64,000 nucleotides of DNA from CAINVV01 sp037140615 (GTDB lineage: Bacteria; Bacteroidota; Bacteroidia; Bacteroidales; Prolixibacteraceae): positions 8,809 through 72,808 of the forward strand of contig JBAXED010000005.1 in the NCBI GenBank assembly GCA_037140615.1. Reading direction: 5' to 3'. The position numbers were made by a program, and so were the translations under genes. Each line of letters begins with the position of its first letter. Positions within the stretch are counted from its first letter, which is position 1. Below are positions 34,966-44,769 of this stretch, piece after piece. Under the pieces are notes generated by a model. It ran no database searches, was not told where the DNA came from, and worked only from the letters and a program-made list of their open reading frames with translations.

Positions 34966-37900
34966 TTACTGCTCTTTGACTCTGATATTCCTGAACTTCA
35001 CGATCGAACCATGACCCAGGAAGCCAATATGACCGGTGGTATTGAGGAGTCCGGGGTGTTCTTTGTGGTCAAGCGTGCCATTTCTGCTGGCTTTGGCAAT
35101 ATCCCCATCGGTAATGACATTTCCATTGAGGATCACCTTGACATTGTTGCCTTTGACGACAACTTCCTCATAATTCCATTGTCCGGTAGGTTTTAATGAT
35201 CCACGCTTGGCAGGAATGACGCCATAAACCGATCCGTGGTATTGATACTGCTGCAGGTCGGCATAAATAGGTGCATCATCATCCAGAATTTGCAGCTCCA
35301 TGCCAACATAAGCCGCATCACCCTGAAGCGGTGCGCGTATCCCCAAACCATTGTTGGCACCCGGTGTAAGCATAAACTCGAACCTGAAGGTGAAATCCTT
35401 GTACTGACCCTGCGTGAAGAGGTTTCCGTGCGACGGACCGTTGTCAATATTGAGCACAATCTCGCCGTTCTTTACTTCATAGTCGACCGTATTTCCTACC
35501 CAGCCATCAAAATTGATCCCATTGAAAAGTGGAACGAAACCCTCCTTCTGCTCATCGGCCGATAGGACATAATGGTTGTCGTTGATCTCGTTGACAAAGA
35601 TATCCCTGAAAGCCAGATCAGTGCCATGCGCCTGAAGTTCAATGGCATCTTTGGGGAAAATTGGAATAGAACGATCCCAGTAGTTTTCGAGCGGAACCTG
35701 GTCAACAACGAGTATTCCGTTTAAGGTTACCGTGACCTTCTCACCCACCATTTTGATGTAGAAATGGTTCCAGTCGCCAATCGGGTTGTCAGCCACCTTA
35801 AGCGGTGTACTCCTGTATTTCTGGTTGTTGTACAATCCGCCTGAGCCAACCTGAGCGCCAACTTCAACACGCGAAGTGTCCCAGATCTGAACCTGTGGAG
35901 TGCCCCTAAGATAGATGCCGCTGTCGCCCTTTTTAGTGATACGCCAATCCACAACCATCTCGAAATCTCCGTATTGTTTTTCAGAGCAGAGGTTGTCGCC
36001 GGCACCGTTGAAAACGATCGAATTGTCCTTTACGCTCCAGGTTTTGGTGGCTTTGGCATTGGATTCAACCTGTTTGGCAGCCAATTCTTCGGGAGTCATT
36101 TTGGCACGGGTAACAGGATTGCCAACCAACCCTTTCCAACCTTTCAGGTCTTTGCCATTGAACATGGAAACATATCCCTGCTCATCCGGCATAGAGGCCA
36201 GGTATTTTTTGATCTTCTCCTTGTCATAATCGCTTTCTGCACCCTTGATCAAAGGCAACGACTTTGTCAGTGCATTTTTCGCGATCTCACCGGTTAGGCC
36301 GGTAGTTTTGCCTGATCCGGGCAAAGCAATCTGCATCACTGCGGAAGCTGCACTAAATTTCAATTCTTTGTCATCAAGGAATTTAGAGGTATAAACCAGG
36401 GTCAAGAAAGTCCTGAGGTCTCCCAATCGGTCGATCACGGACAGTTTCTGTTCCTTGCTGATTGCCAGCGTCATCACCTTTCGGTATAGAAGTAATTTCT
36501 GGTCGTCAGGCAAGGCTGAATGGGCAACCAGATCCACAAATCCCTTGAATGCTTTGACTTTGTAAGTCGGATTGGTGGCACAAATCTGGTACAAAGCATC
36601 GGCAGCATCTGCACTGCTCCATTTCAGCAAGGCACCAAAAGCTGACTCTTTTACAGCCAGATCTTGCGAACCAAATGCCTCAACTACTTTGTTCAATGCT
36701 TCTCTGCTCCCTAGCCGGGAAAGCACTTCGAGCGTCCGTCCAGGATCAGCGGTACCTGTCAGCTGATTGATAAATTTAGTCTTTTCTTCTCCGTTCAAGC
36801 CGGATGCAGCATTGATCAACGAAAGCTGAACGCCTGAAATTTGGTCTTTTGAAGAAGCTTTCTTCAGCAGATCAATCAAGACAGGAATATTTTCTTCGGA
36901 AGAGAGATTCTTCAACGCGGCAAAGGCTGCGGCCGAAATATCCTGGTCGGCATTTGAGGTAAAAGCCAGCACTTTTCCGAATTCTGATTTCACCGCCTTG
37001 GCACCGATCAGTCGGATGACCTCTATTTTGGTGGCTTTTGGGGCTTTCTCCAATGCAGAAGACAAGCGGGACATATGCGCTGCCTCCAATCTTCGTGACA
37101 AGGCTTTCGCAGTTGCGGCCGCATCCGGACCGGTTAACAGATAGTCTTCCAAAACTTTAACTGCTTTGTCATTTTTGATGTTGGCGATGGCCTCGACTCC
37201 TGCAATGCGGATGACATCAGCACCAGAAAATAATGCCATTTCAAATGAAGGTAGCAATTCGGGATCTCCTTTCCGACCCAACATCTCCACGATTTCGGCG
37301 CAAGGATCGCTTTTTTGCCCAGCTAAATCAACTGCCTTGATAATCCATTTCCTGGTCGCAGAAACATCCAGCAGTCCGGCGGCCAAATTCAACACACCCG
37401 CCCGGTATGCTTTATCAGCGTTGTCAAATTCGCTTAACAACAAAGGTACTGACTCAAAACCCCCAAACTTCACTTTAAGGGCCAGTGCTGCAGATCTGAA
37501 TTGCAACTGATTGGTATTCTTGCAATTGGTCATCAAATCATTCAAAACTTTTTCACCCATTTCCTGGTCTTCCAGGAATTCTTGTTCGCTCAGCCGACCT
37601 GCATATACCAGAAGTGCATTGACACTCCCGGTAGGTTCGTATAGATACTGAGCTTTTGATGCTTTTTCCTTCAACAAGCTATAGCTGCGATTGTTACCGA
37701 ATAAAGCAATTGATTCCAGGATCACCCGTTGAAGTTTTGGATCAGCCGTTTCCAGTTTTTTGGTCAAAATAAGATCGGAATCGTTGATTCCCAGCTGACC
37801 AACGGCTTTGGAAAGTGCCAGTTCGGGAATTCCCCTGGCAGATTCAAGCGCGGTCAAAATTGTCTTTCTAACTGGGTTATCGTAAGTTTCCAAACCATTA

Positions 37901-38448
37901 GAGGAAGAGTCAAAAATTGACTTTCTAACTTGTAAAGCATAAAATGCCTTACCATCAGTAGATGATGAAATTGCAATAAACACCTTGATCGCGGCATCGC
38001 AAAGCTTATCGTCCAGCAAGTATTCGCTCAGGAGGACTAAAGACTGAGAAGAGGCTACAAAATAGAGCTGTGTAAGGTAGAAAGCTTGAACATCCTTGTC
38101 AGTGCTCGCTTTTAAGGCGGAAAGCAATCCCTTTTCGACCATCAATTTATCGGCTTCCTTGCCAAATTGAGATACATATTTAGCCAGACTGGCTACTACA
38201 AACCTGGCAGCTACATCATCACCGGTTCCGGGAGGAATAATTTTGGCAGCAAACAAGGCAAAACCCTCTTCTTTGAGATCTGCCACTTCGCCCATCAGCG
38301 TATTGAGCCTTTCCTGATCTTTGGTTGGCACCTGCGCAAGGGCATCGGCCACTTTGGTATTGATGGTTCTGTTGATCTGTCCGAGGCCGGTGAAAGCAAG
38401 GCCCAAGAGCATCAAAACGATTGTTGAAATTGAAAATATTTTCTTCAT
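34966..38448 (-). CDS. Exported HEAT-repeat protein with two DUF1080 domains
   Basis: About 1160 residues from ATG 38448 (MKKIFSISTIVLMLLGLAFTG signal). The start at 38526 would add 26 unlikely residues. Residues ~30-780 are helical HEAT-like repeats (for example DKAVKVLEDYLLTGPDAAATA, AAFAALKNLSSEENIPVLIDLL). Two DUF1080 jelly-roll domains follow: GYVSMFNGKDLKGWKGL (about 785-985) and GFVPLFNGINFDGWVGN (about 990-1160). DUF1080 enzymes act on 3-keto-glycosides in the alternative glycan pathway described for Bacteroides. The oxidoreductase that would make such substrates is 19 nt upstream. Two catalytic domains on one scaffold is an unusual size. Confidence 0.88.
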   Translation of the reverse strand: MKKIFSISTIVLMLLGLAFTGLGQINRTINTKVADALAQVPTKDQERLNTLMGEVADLKEEGFALFAAKIIPPGTGDDVAARFVVASLAKYVSQFGKEADKLMVEKGLLSALKASTDKDVQAFYLTQLYFVASSQSLVLLSEYLLDDKLCDAAIKVFIAISSSTDGKAFYALQVRKSIFDSSSNGLETYDNPVRKTILTALESARGIPELALSKAVGQLGINDSDLILTKKLETADPKLQRVILESIALFGNNRSYSLLKEKASKAQYLYEPTGSVNALLVYAGRLSEQEFLEDQEMGEKVLNDLMTNCKNTNQLQFRSAALALKVKFGGFESVPLLLSEFDNADKAYRAGVLNLAAGLLDVSATRKWIIKAVDLAGQKSDPCAEIVEMLGRKGDPELLPSFEMALFSGADVIRIAGVEAIANIKNDKAVKVLEDYLLTGPDAAATAKALSRRLEAAHMSRLSSALEKAPKATKIEVIRLIGAKAVKSEFGKVLAFTSNADQDISAAAFAALKNLSSEENIPVLIDLLKKASSKDQISGVQLSLINAASGLNGEEKTKFINQLTGTADPGRTLEVLSRLGSREALNKVVEAFGSQDLAVKESAFGALLKWSSADAADALYQICATNPTYKVKAFKGFVDLVAHSALPDDQKLLLYRKVMTLAISKEQKLSVIDRLGDLRTFLTLVYTSKFLDDKELKFSAASAVMQIALPGSGKTTGLTGEIAKNALTKSLPLIKGAESDYDKEKIKKYLASMPDEQGYVSMFNGKDLKGWKGLVGNPVTRAKMTPEELAAKQVESNAKATKTWSVKDNSIVFNGAGDNLCSEKQYGDFEMVVDWRITKKGDSGIYLRGTPQVQIWDTSRVEVGAQVGSGGLYNNQKYRSTPLKVADNPIGDWNHFYIKMVGEKVTVTLNGILVVDQVPLENYWDRSIPIFPKDAIELQAHGTDLAFRDIFVNEINDNHYVLSADEQKEGFVPLFNGINFDGWVGNTVDYEVKNGEIVLNIDNGPSHGNLFTQGQYKDFTFRFEFMLTPGANNGLGIRAPLQGDAAYVGMELQILDDDAPIYADLQQYQYHGSVYGVIPAKRGSLKPTGQWNYEEVVVKGNNVKVILNGNVITDGDIAKASRNGTLDHKEHPGLLNTTGHIGFLGHGSIVKFRNIRVKEQ

Positions 38449-38467
38449 TTTTTTGGGTTTGAAGGGT

Positions 38468-39718
38468 TTAAATGCTCCACGGTGCGCGCATAGGTTGATT
38501 GATGAGTCTGTTGGCGGCTTCGTCATCGATAAACTGCTGTGTTGCCGGATCGAAATGCAGTGTACGTCCTAGCTGCAGCGCGATGACGCCCATGTTGACG
38601 ATGGTAGCCGAGTGGTATCCGTTCATCTCATTCAATGCAAATTTCTTGCGCGTTTTCACAGATTCCGTGAAGCTGGTAATTTGTGGTTCCGGATCAGGCA
38701 GCGTCGCAATAAAAGATTGCAGATTCGGAATGGTTGATTTGAATCCCCTGAAGATTTTGCCATTTGGTCCTTCGATGTAGGCAGCATCTTTGTCGCGGTT
38801 TTCACCGTCCAGGATAATTTGACAGCCATCGGCATAGGTATATTCTATCCTTCTCCATGATCCAACCGCATCATAATGTTGCTCGGGAGCATCAATTTCA
38901 ACCTTTACCGGACTGGTATCATCTTTCCCAAGTAAATACTGTACAGGATCGAGGTAATGCTGGCCCATATCGCCGAGTCCGCCGCCATCATAATCCCAGT
39001 AACCGCGGAACTTGGCATGTACGCGTTCCGGATTGTATGGCTTGTAAGGTGCTGGCCCGAGCCACATGTCGTAGTCCAGTTCCTCAGGAACGGGCATGGG
39101 TTTGAGATTGCGTTCACCGCTCCAGTAGAATTTCCAGTCGTAGCCGGTAATTCCGCTGACGGTTACTTTCAATGGCCATCCGAGGATGCCGCTCTGGATC
39201 ACTTTCTTCAGCGGTTTCACATCGGTGCCCAATCCGTAGAATGTATCCTTGAACCGGAACCAGGTATTGAGCCTGAAGATCCTGTTGTATTTGTTGATTT
39301 CCTCCACTACCCTGAGACCTTCTCCAATGGTGCGGGTCATCGGCTTTTCACACCAGATATCTTTCCCGGCGCGGGCAGCCTCAACGGCCATGATACCGTG
39401 CCAATGAGGAGGAGTTGCAATGTGTACGATGTCGATATCGGGCTGGAGCAACAACTCCCGAAAATCGTGGTAGGTTTTCACCGGATTCGGGATCATCTTT
39501 TGAACCTGTGCAAGGTGATTCTTGTCGACATCACAAATGGCCACTACGCGGGTATCTTCATACCCAATGTGACCGCGACCCATGCCGCCTACTCCGATAA
39601 TGGCTTTTGTCAGCTGATCGCTGGGTGCTGTAAAACCGGTTCCCCCGAGCACATGTCTCGGCACAACCATGATGCCTGCCAGGGCAAGCGAGGTGTTGAG
39701 AAAGCTTCTTCTTTTCAT
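38468..39718 (-). CDS. Tat-exported Gfo/Idh/MocA family oxidoreductase (copy 3)
   Basis: 416 residues from the ATG at 39718, which starts the Tat signal MKRRSFLNTSLALAG. The ATG-less extension to 39745 is rejected. The Rossmann fold begins KAIIGVGGMGRGHIG. Then come IATPPHWHGIMAVEAA and the canonical catalytic motif CEKPMTRT. The C-terminal domain has GDMGQHYLDPVQYLL. The DUF1080 gene follows after 19 nt, so both are one operon and probably one pathway: oxidation of a glycoside followed by cleavage of the keto product. The spacer upstream carries CACTTTAGT words. Confidence 0.9.
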   Translation of the reverse strand: MKRRSFLNTSLALAGIMVVPRHVLGGTGFTAPSDQLTKAIIGVGGMGRGHIGYEDTRVVAICDVDKNHLAQVQKMIPNPVKTYHDFRELLLQPDIDIVHIATPPHWHGIMAVEAARAGKDIWCEKPMTRTIGEGLRVVEEINKYNRIFRLNTWFRFKDTFYGLGTDVKPLKKVIQSGILGWPLKVTVSGITGYDWKFYWSGERNLKPMPVPEELDYDMWLGPAPYKPYNPERVHAKFRGYWDYDGGGLGDMGQHYLDPVQYLLGKDDTSPVKVEIDAPEQHYDAVGSWRRIEYTYADGCQIILDGENRDKDAAYIEGPNGKIFRGFKSTIPNLQSFIATLPDPEPQITSFTESVKTRKKFALNEMNGYHSATIVNMGVIALQLGRTLHFDPATQQFIDDEAANRLINQPMRAPWSI

Positions 39719-39754
39719 TTTAACAGTTATTATAGAGTTGTTCAATTATTAAAA

Positions 39755-39925
39755 AAGTGACTAAAGTGAACTAAAGTGACTAAAGTATATCGCATTTATC
39801 TAAATTTTGCCTGTTTTTCGTCTCGCGCCAGGGGATTGCAAATCCGTTGGTGCTATTACGAGCGAGTATTTAAGAGTTGCACCCGCCCCCTCTCCCACTC
39901 GCCTAGTCCCCTAGTCCTCCCAGTC
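39755..39925. repeat. CACTTTAGT words and CTCGCCC words between two minus-strand genes
   Basis: 39755-39787 carries three to four CACTTTAGT words (minus strand) upstream of the oxidoreductase start. 39878-39925 carries CCCTCTCCCACTCGCCTAGTCC words ending at the gamma-glutamyltransferase stop. No gene is present. Confidence 0.8.
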
Positions 39926-41620
39926 TTAGAAGCCCGCGGCTTGCCCGTCCTTCCGGGACTCCGAGGCACCGAAGTAAACCTTGTTTTTGTCATCCCATTT
40001 GATGGCCTGGTATCCGCCGTAAATTCCGTTTGTATATTGAATCTGGTGGCCTTTGCCAAGTAATTGCCGGATAGTTTCGTAAGGTACACCACTTTCCAGA
40101 TACACCACTCCTCCATCGGTCATCTTTTCCCCGGTAGGTTCGCTCGATCCTTCGTGGCAAATCCGCGGAGCATCACCGGCTTCCTGAAGGTTCATGCCGA
40201 AATCGATCAGGTTCACCACCATCTGAACATGGCCTTGGGGTTGCATGGATCCGCCCATCAGTCCAAAGCTGATAAAGGGTTTGCCATCCTTGGTAATAAA
40301 TGCCGGAATGATGGTATGGAAAGGTCGTTTGTGCGGTTCGTAACGGTTAACATGTGTGAAAGTAGAGTCAATGATAAACATCTCGCCACGGTCCTGAAGA
40401 ATGAAGCCTAACTTACCCGGCGTCATTCCGGAACCCATTCCGCGATAGTTGCTTTGGATCAGCGAGACCATGTTGCCGTCTTTGTCGGCCGTGGTCATGT
40501 AAATGGTATTGCCCTGCTCGAGGTTGCCGGCTGGATAGCTTTTTGCCGATCTGGCTGCATCGAAAAGCTTCAACCGCTCTTTGGCGTAAGCTTTCGAAAT
40601 CAACTTTTCCATCGGAACCTTGTTGAAATCAGGATCTGCGTAGTATTTGGCACGGTCTTCGAAAGCCAGTTTCTTCGTCTCGACAAAAGTATGGATGTAC
40701 TCTGCACTGCCGAAACCCATCTTGGCCACATCGAAATTTTCCAGCATATTCAGCATTTGCAGAACGGCAGTTCCCTGTCCGTTGGGAGGTAATTCCCAAA
40801 CATCGTATCCACGGTAGTTGGTTGAGATTGGTTCTACCCAGTCGGAATGATGGTCGGCCAGGTCGCGGGTGCTCAAAAACCCGCCCTGCTCTTTCATGTA
40901 ATCAGCAATTTTCTGCGCTACTTCTCCTTTGTAGAACGCATCTCTGCCTCCTGCTGCAATTTTTTCGAGTGTCGCAGCCAGATACGGATTTTTAAACACT
41001 TCCCCTTTGGCAGGTGCCTTTCCGTTGGGCATATAAATCTCTTTGAACCCGGGGTATTTCTGCAGATTCCTGGAATTTGAATTCCAATAGTAGGCGATCA
41101 CCTCCGTAACCGGGAATCCCTCTTTGGCATAACTGATGGCAGGTTTTAGCAGGTCTGAAAAAGGAAGCTTGCCAAATTTTTTGTGCAGTTCGGACCAGCC
41201 ATCCACACATCCGGGTACAGAAACCGACAGCGGACCAAAAGAGGGAATCCGGGTGATGCCATGCTTTTTGAAATAGTCGTAGGTTAGGTCATAAGGCGAA
41301 CGGCCACTGGCATTCAGACCATATAGCTTCTGCGTTTTTGCATCCCAGACGATGGCAAAAAGGTCACCACCGATGCCATTGCTGACGGGTTCAACCAATC
41401 CAAGGACGGCATTGGCAGCAATGGCAGCATCGACGGCATTGCCGCCGGCTTTGAGAATATCGAGGGCTACCTGGGTAGCCAGCGGCTGACTCGTACAAGC
41501 CATCCCATGCTGTGCGATAATTTCGGATCGTGTCGCAAAAGCCTTGCCGGTGACCCGGTCTTGTGCTAGCAGATTAAATGTTAGGCTAATAGCGAAAAGC
41601 AGCGAAAGGAAATTCTTCAT
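39926..41620 (-). CDS. ggt: Gamma-glutamyltransferase
   Basis: About 564 residues from ATG 41620 (MKNFLSLLFAISLTFNLLAQ signal). An in-frame ATG at 41644 is possible. The N-terminal nucleophile hydrolase shows GMACTSQPLATQVALDILKAGGNAVDAAIAAN, GIGGDLFAIVW, and the processing region GNTIYMTTADKDGN with the nucleophile threonine at the place of the TTHYS threonine of E. coli. GSGM and FGLMGGSMQPQGHVQMV complete the fold. It cleaves gamma-glutamyl bonds, for example of glutathione, in the periplasm after self-processing into two chains. Confidence 0.93.
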   Translation of the reverse strand: MKNFLSLLFAISLTFNLLAQDRVTGKAFATRSEIIAQHGMACTSQPLATQVALDILKAGGNAVDAAIAANAVLGLVEPVSNGIGGDLFAIVWDAKTQKLYGLNASGRSPYDLTYDYFKKHGITRIPSFGPLSVSVPGCVDGWSELHKKFGKLPFSDLLKPAISYAKEGFPVTEVIAYYWNSNSRNLQKYPGFKEIYMPNGKAPAKGEVFKNPYLAATLEKIAAGGRDAFYKGEVAQKIADYMKEQGGFLSTRDLADHHSDWVEPISTNYRGYDVWELPPNGQGTAVLQMLNMLENFDVAKMGFGSAEYIHTFVETKKLAFEDRAKYYADPDFNKVPMEKLISKAYAKERLKLFDAARSAKSYPAGNLEQGNTIYMTTADKDGNMVSLIQSNYRGMGSGMTPGKLGFILQDRGEMFIIDSTFTHVNRYEPHKRPFHTIIPAFITKDGKPFISFGLMGGSMQPQGHVQMVVNLIDFGMNLQEAGDAPRICHEGSSEPTGEKMTDGGVVYLESGVPYETIRQLLGKGHQIQYTNGIYGGYQAIKWDDKNKVYFGASESRKDGQAAGF

Positions 41621-41756
41621 GGGTTTTTTCAAGCGTTTCAGCATTCAAAATTGTCGGCTGATATGGACGTAAATATAATCATTCTTGAAGTGAAACTGAG
41701 GCTGCAAGGAATTTTTTCCCTACTTTTAGAGTCGACTAATCATCCTTTTTAACCGC

Positions 41757-44618
41757 ATGTTGACAGGCAATTTTCAGCAACTTTATGAACGGTTGGTTCC
41801 CACCATTGACCGTCACCGCATCTTTCACGATCCGCTGCACACACTTGCCTTCGGGACGGATGCCAGTTTCTATCGGCTGATACCCAAAATGGTGATAAAA
41901 GCCAGGAACGAAGCGGAGATTGCGCTGATTCTGGAAGAAGCGTCAAAGCTGAAAATAGCCATTACTTTCCGGGCCGCCGGAACAAGTCTGTCGGGGCAAG
42001 CCATTACAGATTCGGTGCTGGTCATCGCTGGCAGTCACTGGAAAAAAGCGGTGGTTGAAGAGAATGGCGCAGCCATCCGGCTTCAGCCCGGACTCACGGG
42101 AAGTGAAGCCAACGCCTTGCTGGCAAAATATGGCAGAAAGATCGGACCGGATCCGGCCTCCATCCAGGCGGCTATGATCGGCGGCATCGCAGCCAACAAT
42201 GCCAGCGGCATGTGTTGCGGAATAGCAGAAAACTCTTACCAGACACTGCTCAGCATGCGGATCATTCTGCAGGACGGGACTATCCTCGATACCGGGGATG
42301 CAACAAATCTTGACTCTTTCCGTGAATCCCATGCCAGTTTCCTGAACCAGATTGAGCTGCTTAAAGAATCTGTCTCTGAAAATATCGAACTTACACAGCG
42401 AATACAGCACAAGTACAAAATAAAGAATACAACCGGATACAGTCTCAATGCGCTGGTTGATTTCACGGATCCCATTGATATTCTGCAGCATCTGATGATT
42501 GGATCAGAAGGGACGCTTGGCTTTATCTCTGAAATCAGGTACAGAACGGTCATTGAGCACCCCTGCAAAGCCACCTCGCTCATGCTTTTCCCAACGATTC
42601 ACGAGGCTTGCGAAGCTGTCATAAGTCTGCAAAATGCTCCTGTTTCGGCAGTTGAGCTGATCGACAGAGCCGGACTGAAATCAGTCGAAAATGAGCAGGG
42701 CTTGACTGTAGATTTGAAGATTCTGGCGGACAAAGTTTGTGCCTTGCTGGTTGAAACAAGATCGACCAACAAGGAGGTTCTGAAGAATCAAATTGAACAG
42801 ATTGCAGCCATTGTAGGGAAAATTCCTACCGTTGGATCCGTTGTGTTTACCGCAGATCCTGCTGAATGCGCCCATCTGTGGAAAATCAGAAAAGGCATGT
42901 TCCCCTCTGTTGGAGCAATGCGGAAAAAAGGCACTACCGTGATTATTGAAGATGTGGCATTTCCTCTGGCTCGATTGGCTGAAGCTACCCTTGACCTTCA
43001 ACAGTTGTTTGAGAAATGGAATTACCATGAAGCGGTCATTTTTGGTCATGCGCTGATGGGCAATCTGCACTTTGTATTTACGCAGGATTTTTCGTCCGAA
43101 ATGGAGGTTGAGCGTTACAAAAACCTTATGGAGGAAGTGTCAGTATTGGTCGTCAAAAAATATGACGGAGCACTAAAAGCCGAGCATGGAACCGGTCGGA
43201 ACATGGCGCCTTTCGTTGAGATGGAATGGGGCAAGGAAGCCTTTCAGCTGATGAAGCGGATCAAAAATATCTTTGATCCGGACTATTTGCTCAATCCGGG
43301 AGTCATTCTCAACACCGATCCTCAGGTTCATCTGAAAAATCTCAAACCGATTCCGGTCGCACACGAAAAAATTGACACTTGCATCGAATGCGGATTTTGC
43401 GAACCAAACTGTGTATCCGCCGAACTGACCCTTACTCCGCGACAACGGATCGTCGCCTACCGGGAGATTGCCAACCTCCGGAAAACCGGGAAAGAGCCGC
43501 ATTTACTAGCCCAACTCTTGAAATCGTATCGTTATGCTGGCAACGAAACATGCGCCACCGACGGACTCTGTGCAACTGCCTGTCCTGTGAAAATTGATAC
43601 CGGCAAACTGATCAAATCCATCCGAACGGAGGAAATCGGCACCGGACAAAATAATGGAATTTGGGTTGCCAACAGGATGAGCCAAGTTACCAAAGTGATG
43701 CGAACAGGCCTCAATTTCGTTGCCTTTCTCCATACTATTTTCGGAACAAAATTGATGACAGCCATCACCCAAGGTGTACGTTGGCTCTCATTCAACAATC
43801 TCCCCCAATGGAATCCATGGATGCCCACCGGCGCAAAACCAATCCTCCTTAATTCAACAAACCTTCTTAATCCAACAATCCCAAAATCCGACGAATCCAA
43901 ATCCAAATCTGGGGTTGTTTACTTTCCTTCCTGCATCAACCGCAGCATGGGGCCTTCAAGGTATGAGAAAGAAGGCCAACTGACAGATGTGATGCTAAAA
44001 TTACTTCACAAAGGAGGCTTCGAGGTGATATTTCCGGAGAATCTGGAAAATCTATGTTGCGGCATGGCATTTTCAAGCAAGGGCTACATTGAAGCAGGAA
44101 ATATAAAATCAGCAGAACTTGAAGCTGCTCTGCTGCAAGCCAGTGAAAACGGCAAATATCCAATCCTTTGCGACATGAGCCCATGTCTGTATACCATGCG
44201 CGAAAGCATGGGATCCCGCATGAAATTGTACGAACCGGTAGAGTTTATTCTGGAACACCTGTTGCCACAACTGACCATTACCTCCCTGGACGAGACCATA
44301 GCTGTCTTTCCGGTGTGCAGCTTGAAGAAATTGGGACTGGATGATAAGCTGACTGAGCTGGCCAAACTTTGTGCTTCCGAGGTAATTGTTGCCCAATCCA
44401 ATTGCTGCGGATTTGCCGGCGACCGTGGATTTTCCTTTCCTGAACTGAATCAACACGGATTACGTACCCTGAAGGAGCAACTTCCCAAAACTGTGCTCAG
44501 GGGATACTCCAACAGCAGAACCTGTGAGATCGGACTCAGTCTGCATTCGGGCATTCCGTTTCAATCGATCGTATACCTGGTAGATAAAGTCAGTACAAGC
44601 AAGACCTTAGAACACTAA
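41757..44618 (+). CDS. FAD-binding and Fe-S oxidoreductase, D-lactate dehydrogenase-like
   Basis: 953 residues, a fusion of GlcD-like and GlcF-like parts. A FAD_binding_4 domain (AAGTSLSGQAITDSV, GPDPASIQAAMIGGIAANNASGM) is followed by the FAD-oxidase C domain (FGHALMGNLHFVF, EHGTGRNMAPF). Two 4Fe-4S motifs follow (CIECGFCEPNC from Cys542, CATDGLCATACP near 597), then two CCG cysteine-rich blocks (near 766 and 882, the second NCCGFAGDRGF). Enzymes of this kind oxidise D-lactate or other 2-hydroxy acids and feed the quinone pool at the inner membrane. It is monocistronic and is followed by a dispersed repeat. Confidence 0.92.
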   Translation: MLTGNFQQLYERLVPTIDRHRIFHDPLHTLAFGTDASFYRLIPKMVIKARNEAEIALILEEASKLKIAITFRAAGTSLSGQAITDSVLVIAGSHWKKAVVEENGAAIRLQPGLTGSEANALLAKYGRKIGPDPASIQAAMIGGIAANNASGMCCGIAENSYQTLLSMRIILQDGTILDTGDATNLDSFRESHASFLNQIELLKESVSENIELTQRIQHKYKIKNTTGYSLNALVDFTDPIDILQHLMIGSEGTLGFISEIRYRTVIEHPCKATSLMLFPTIHEACEAVISLQNAPVSAVELIDRAGLKSVENEQGLTVDLKILADKVCALLVETRSTNKEVLKNQIEQIAAIVGKIPTVGSVVFTADPAECAHLWKIRKGMFPSVGAMRKKGTTVIIEDVAFPLARLAEATLDLQQLFEKWNYHEAVIFGHALMGNLHFVFTQDFSSEMEVERYKNLMEEVSVLVVKKYDGALKAEHGTGRNMAPFVEMEWGKEAFQLMKRIKNIFDPDYLLNPGVILNTDPQVHLKNLKPIPVAHEKIDTCIECGFCEPNCVSAELTLTPRQRIVAYREIANLRKTGKEPHLLAQLLKSYRYAGNETCATDGLCATACPVKIDTGKLIKSIRTEEIGTGQNNGIWVANRMSQVTKVMRTGLNFVAFLHTIFGTKLMTAITQGVRWLSFNNLPQWNPWMPTGAKPILLNSTNLLNPTIPKSDESKSKSGVVYFPSCINRSMGPSRYEKEGQLTDVMLKLLHKGGFEVIFPENLENLCCGMAFSSKGYIEAGNIKSAELEAALLQASENGKYPILCDMSPCLYTMRESMGSRMKLYEPVEFILEHLLPQLTITSLDETIAVFPVCSLKKLGLDDKLTELAKLCASEVIVAQSNCCGFAGDRGFSFPELNQHGLRTLKEQLPKTVLRGYSNSRTCEIGLSLHSGIPFQSIVYLVDKVSTSKTLEH

Positions 44619-44664
44619 AACTCCTTGAGGATTACACAAAAAAACCAGTCAACCAGGGAATACA

Positions 44665-44769
44665 CAGATTAACCCCCTTCCAACCACGGATTACACAAAT
44701 TACACCGATTAAAGAAGAAATTAAACCACTCGCCCTCTCTCCCACTCGCCCAGTCTCCCCCTCCTTCTT
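44665..44769 (+). repeat. 60-nt dispersed repeat, copy 2, followed by CTCGCCC words
   Basis: 44665-44724 matches the reverse complement of 654-716 over about 60 nt. It is followed by CACTCGCCCTCTCTCCCACTCGCCC words up to the stop of the TPR gene. This spacer has no gene. Confidence 0.8.

Noticed and set aside
38957..39760. 267-residue open frame opposite the Gfo/Idh/MocA gene
   Set aside because: It is a shadow frame. The minus-strand protein has clear family motifs and this one has none.
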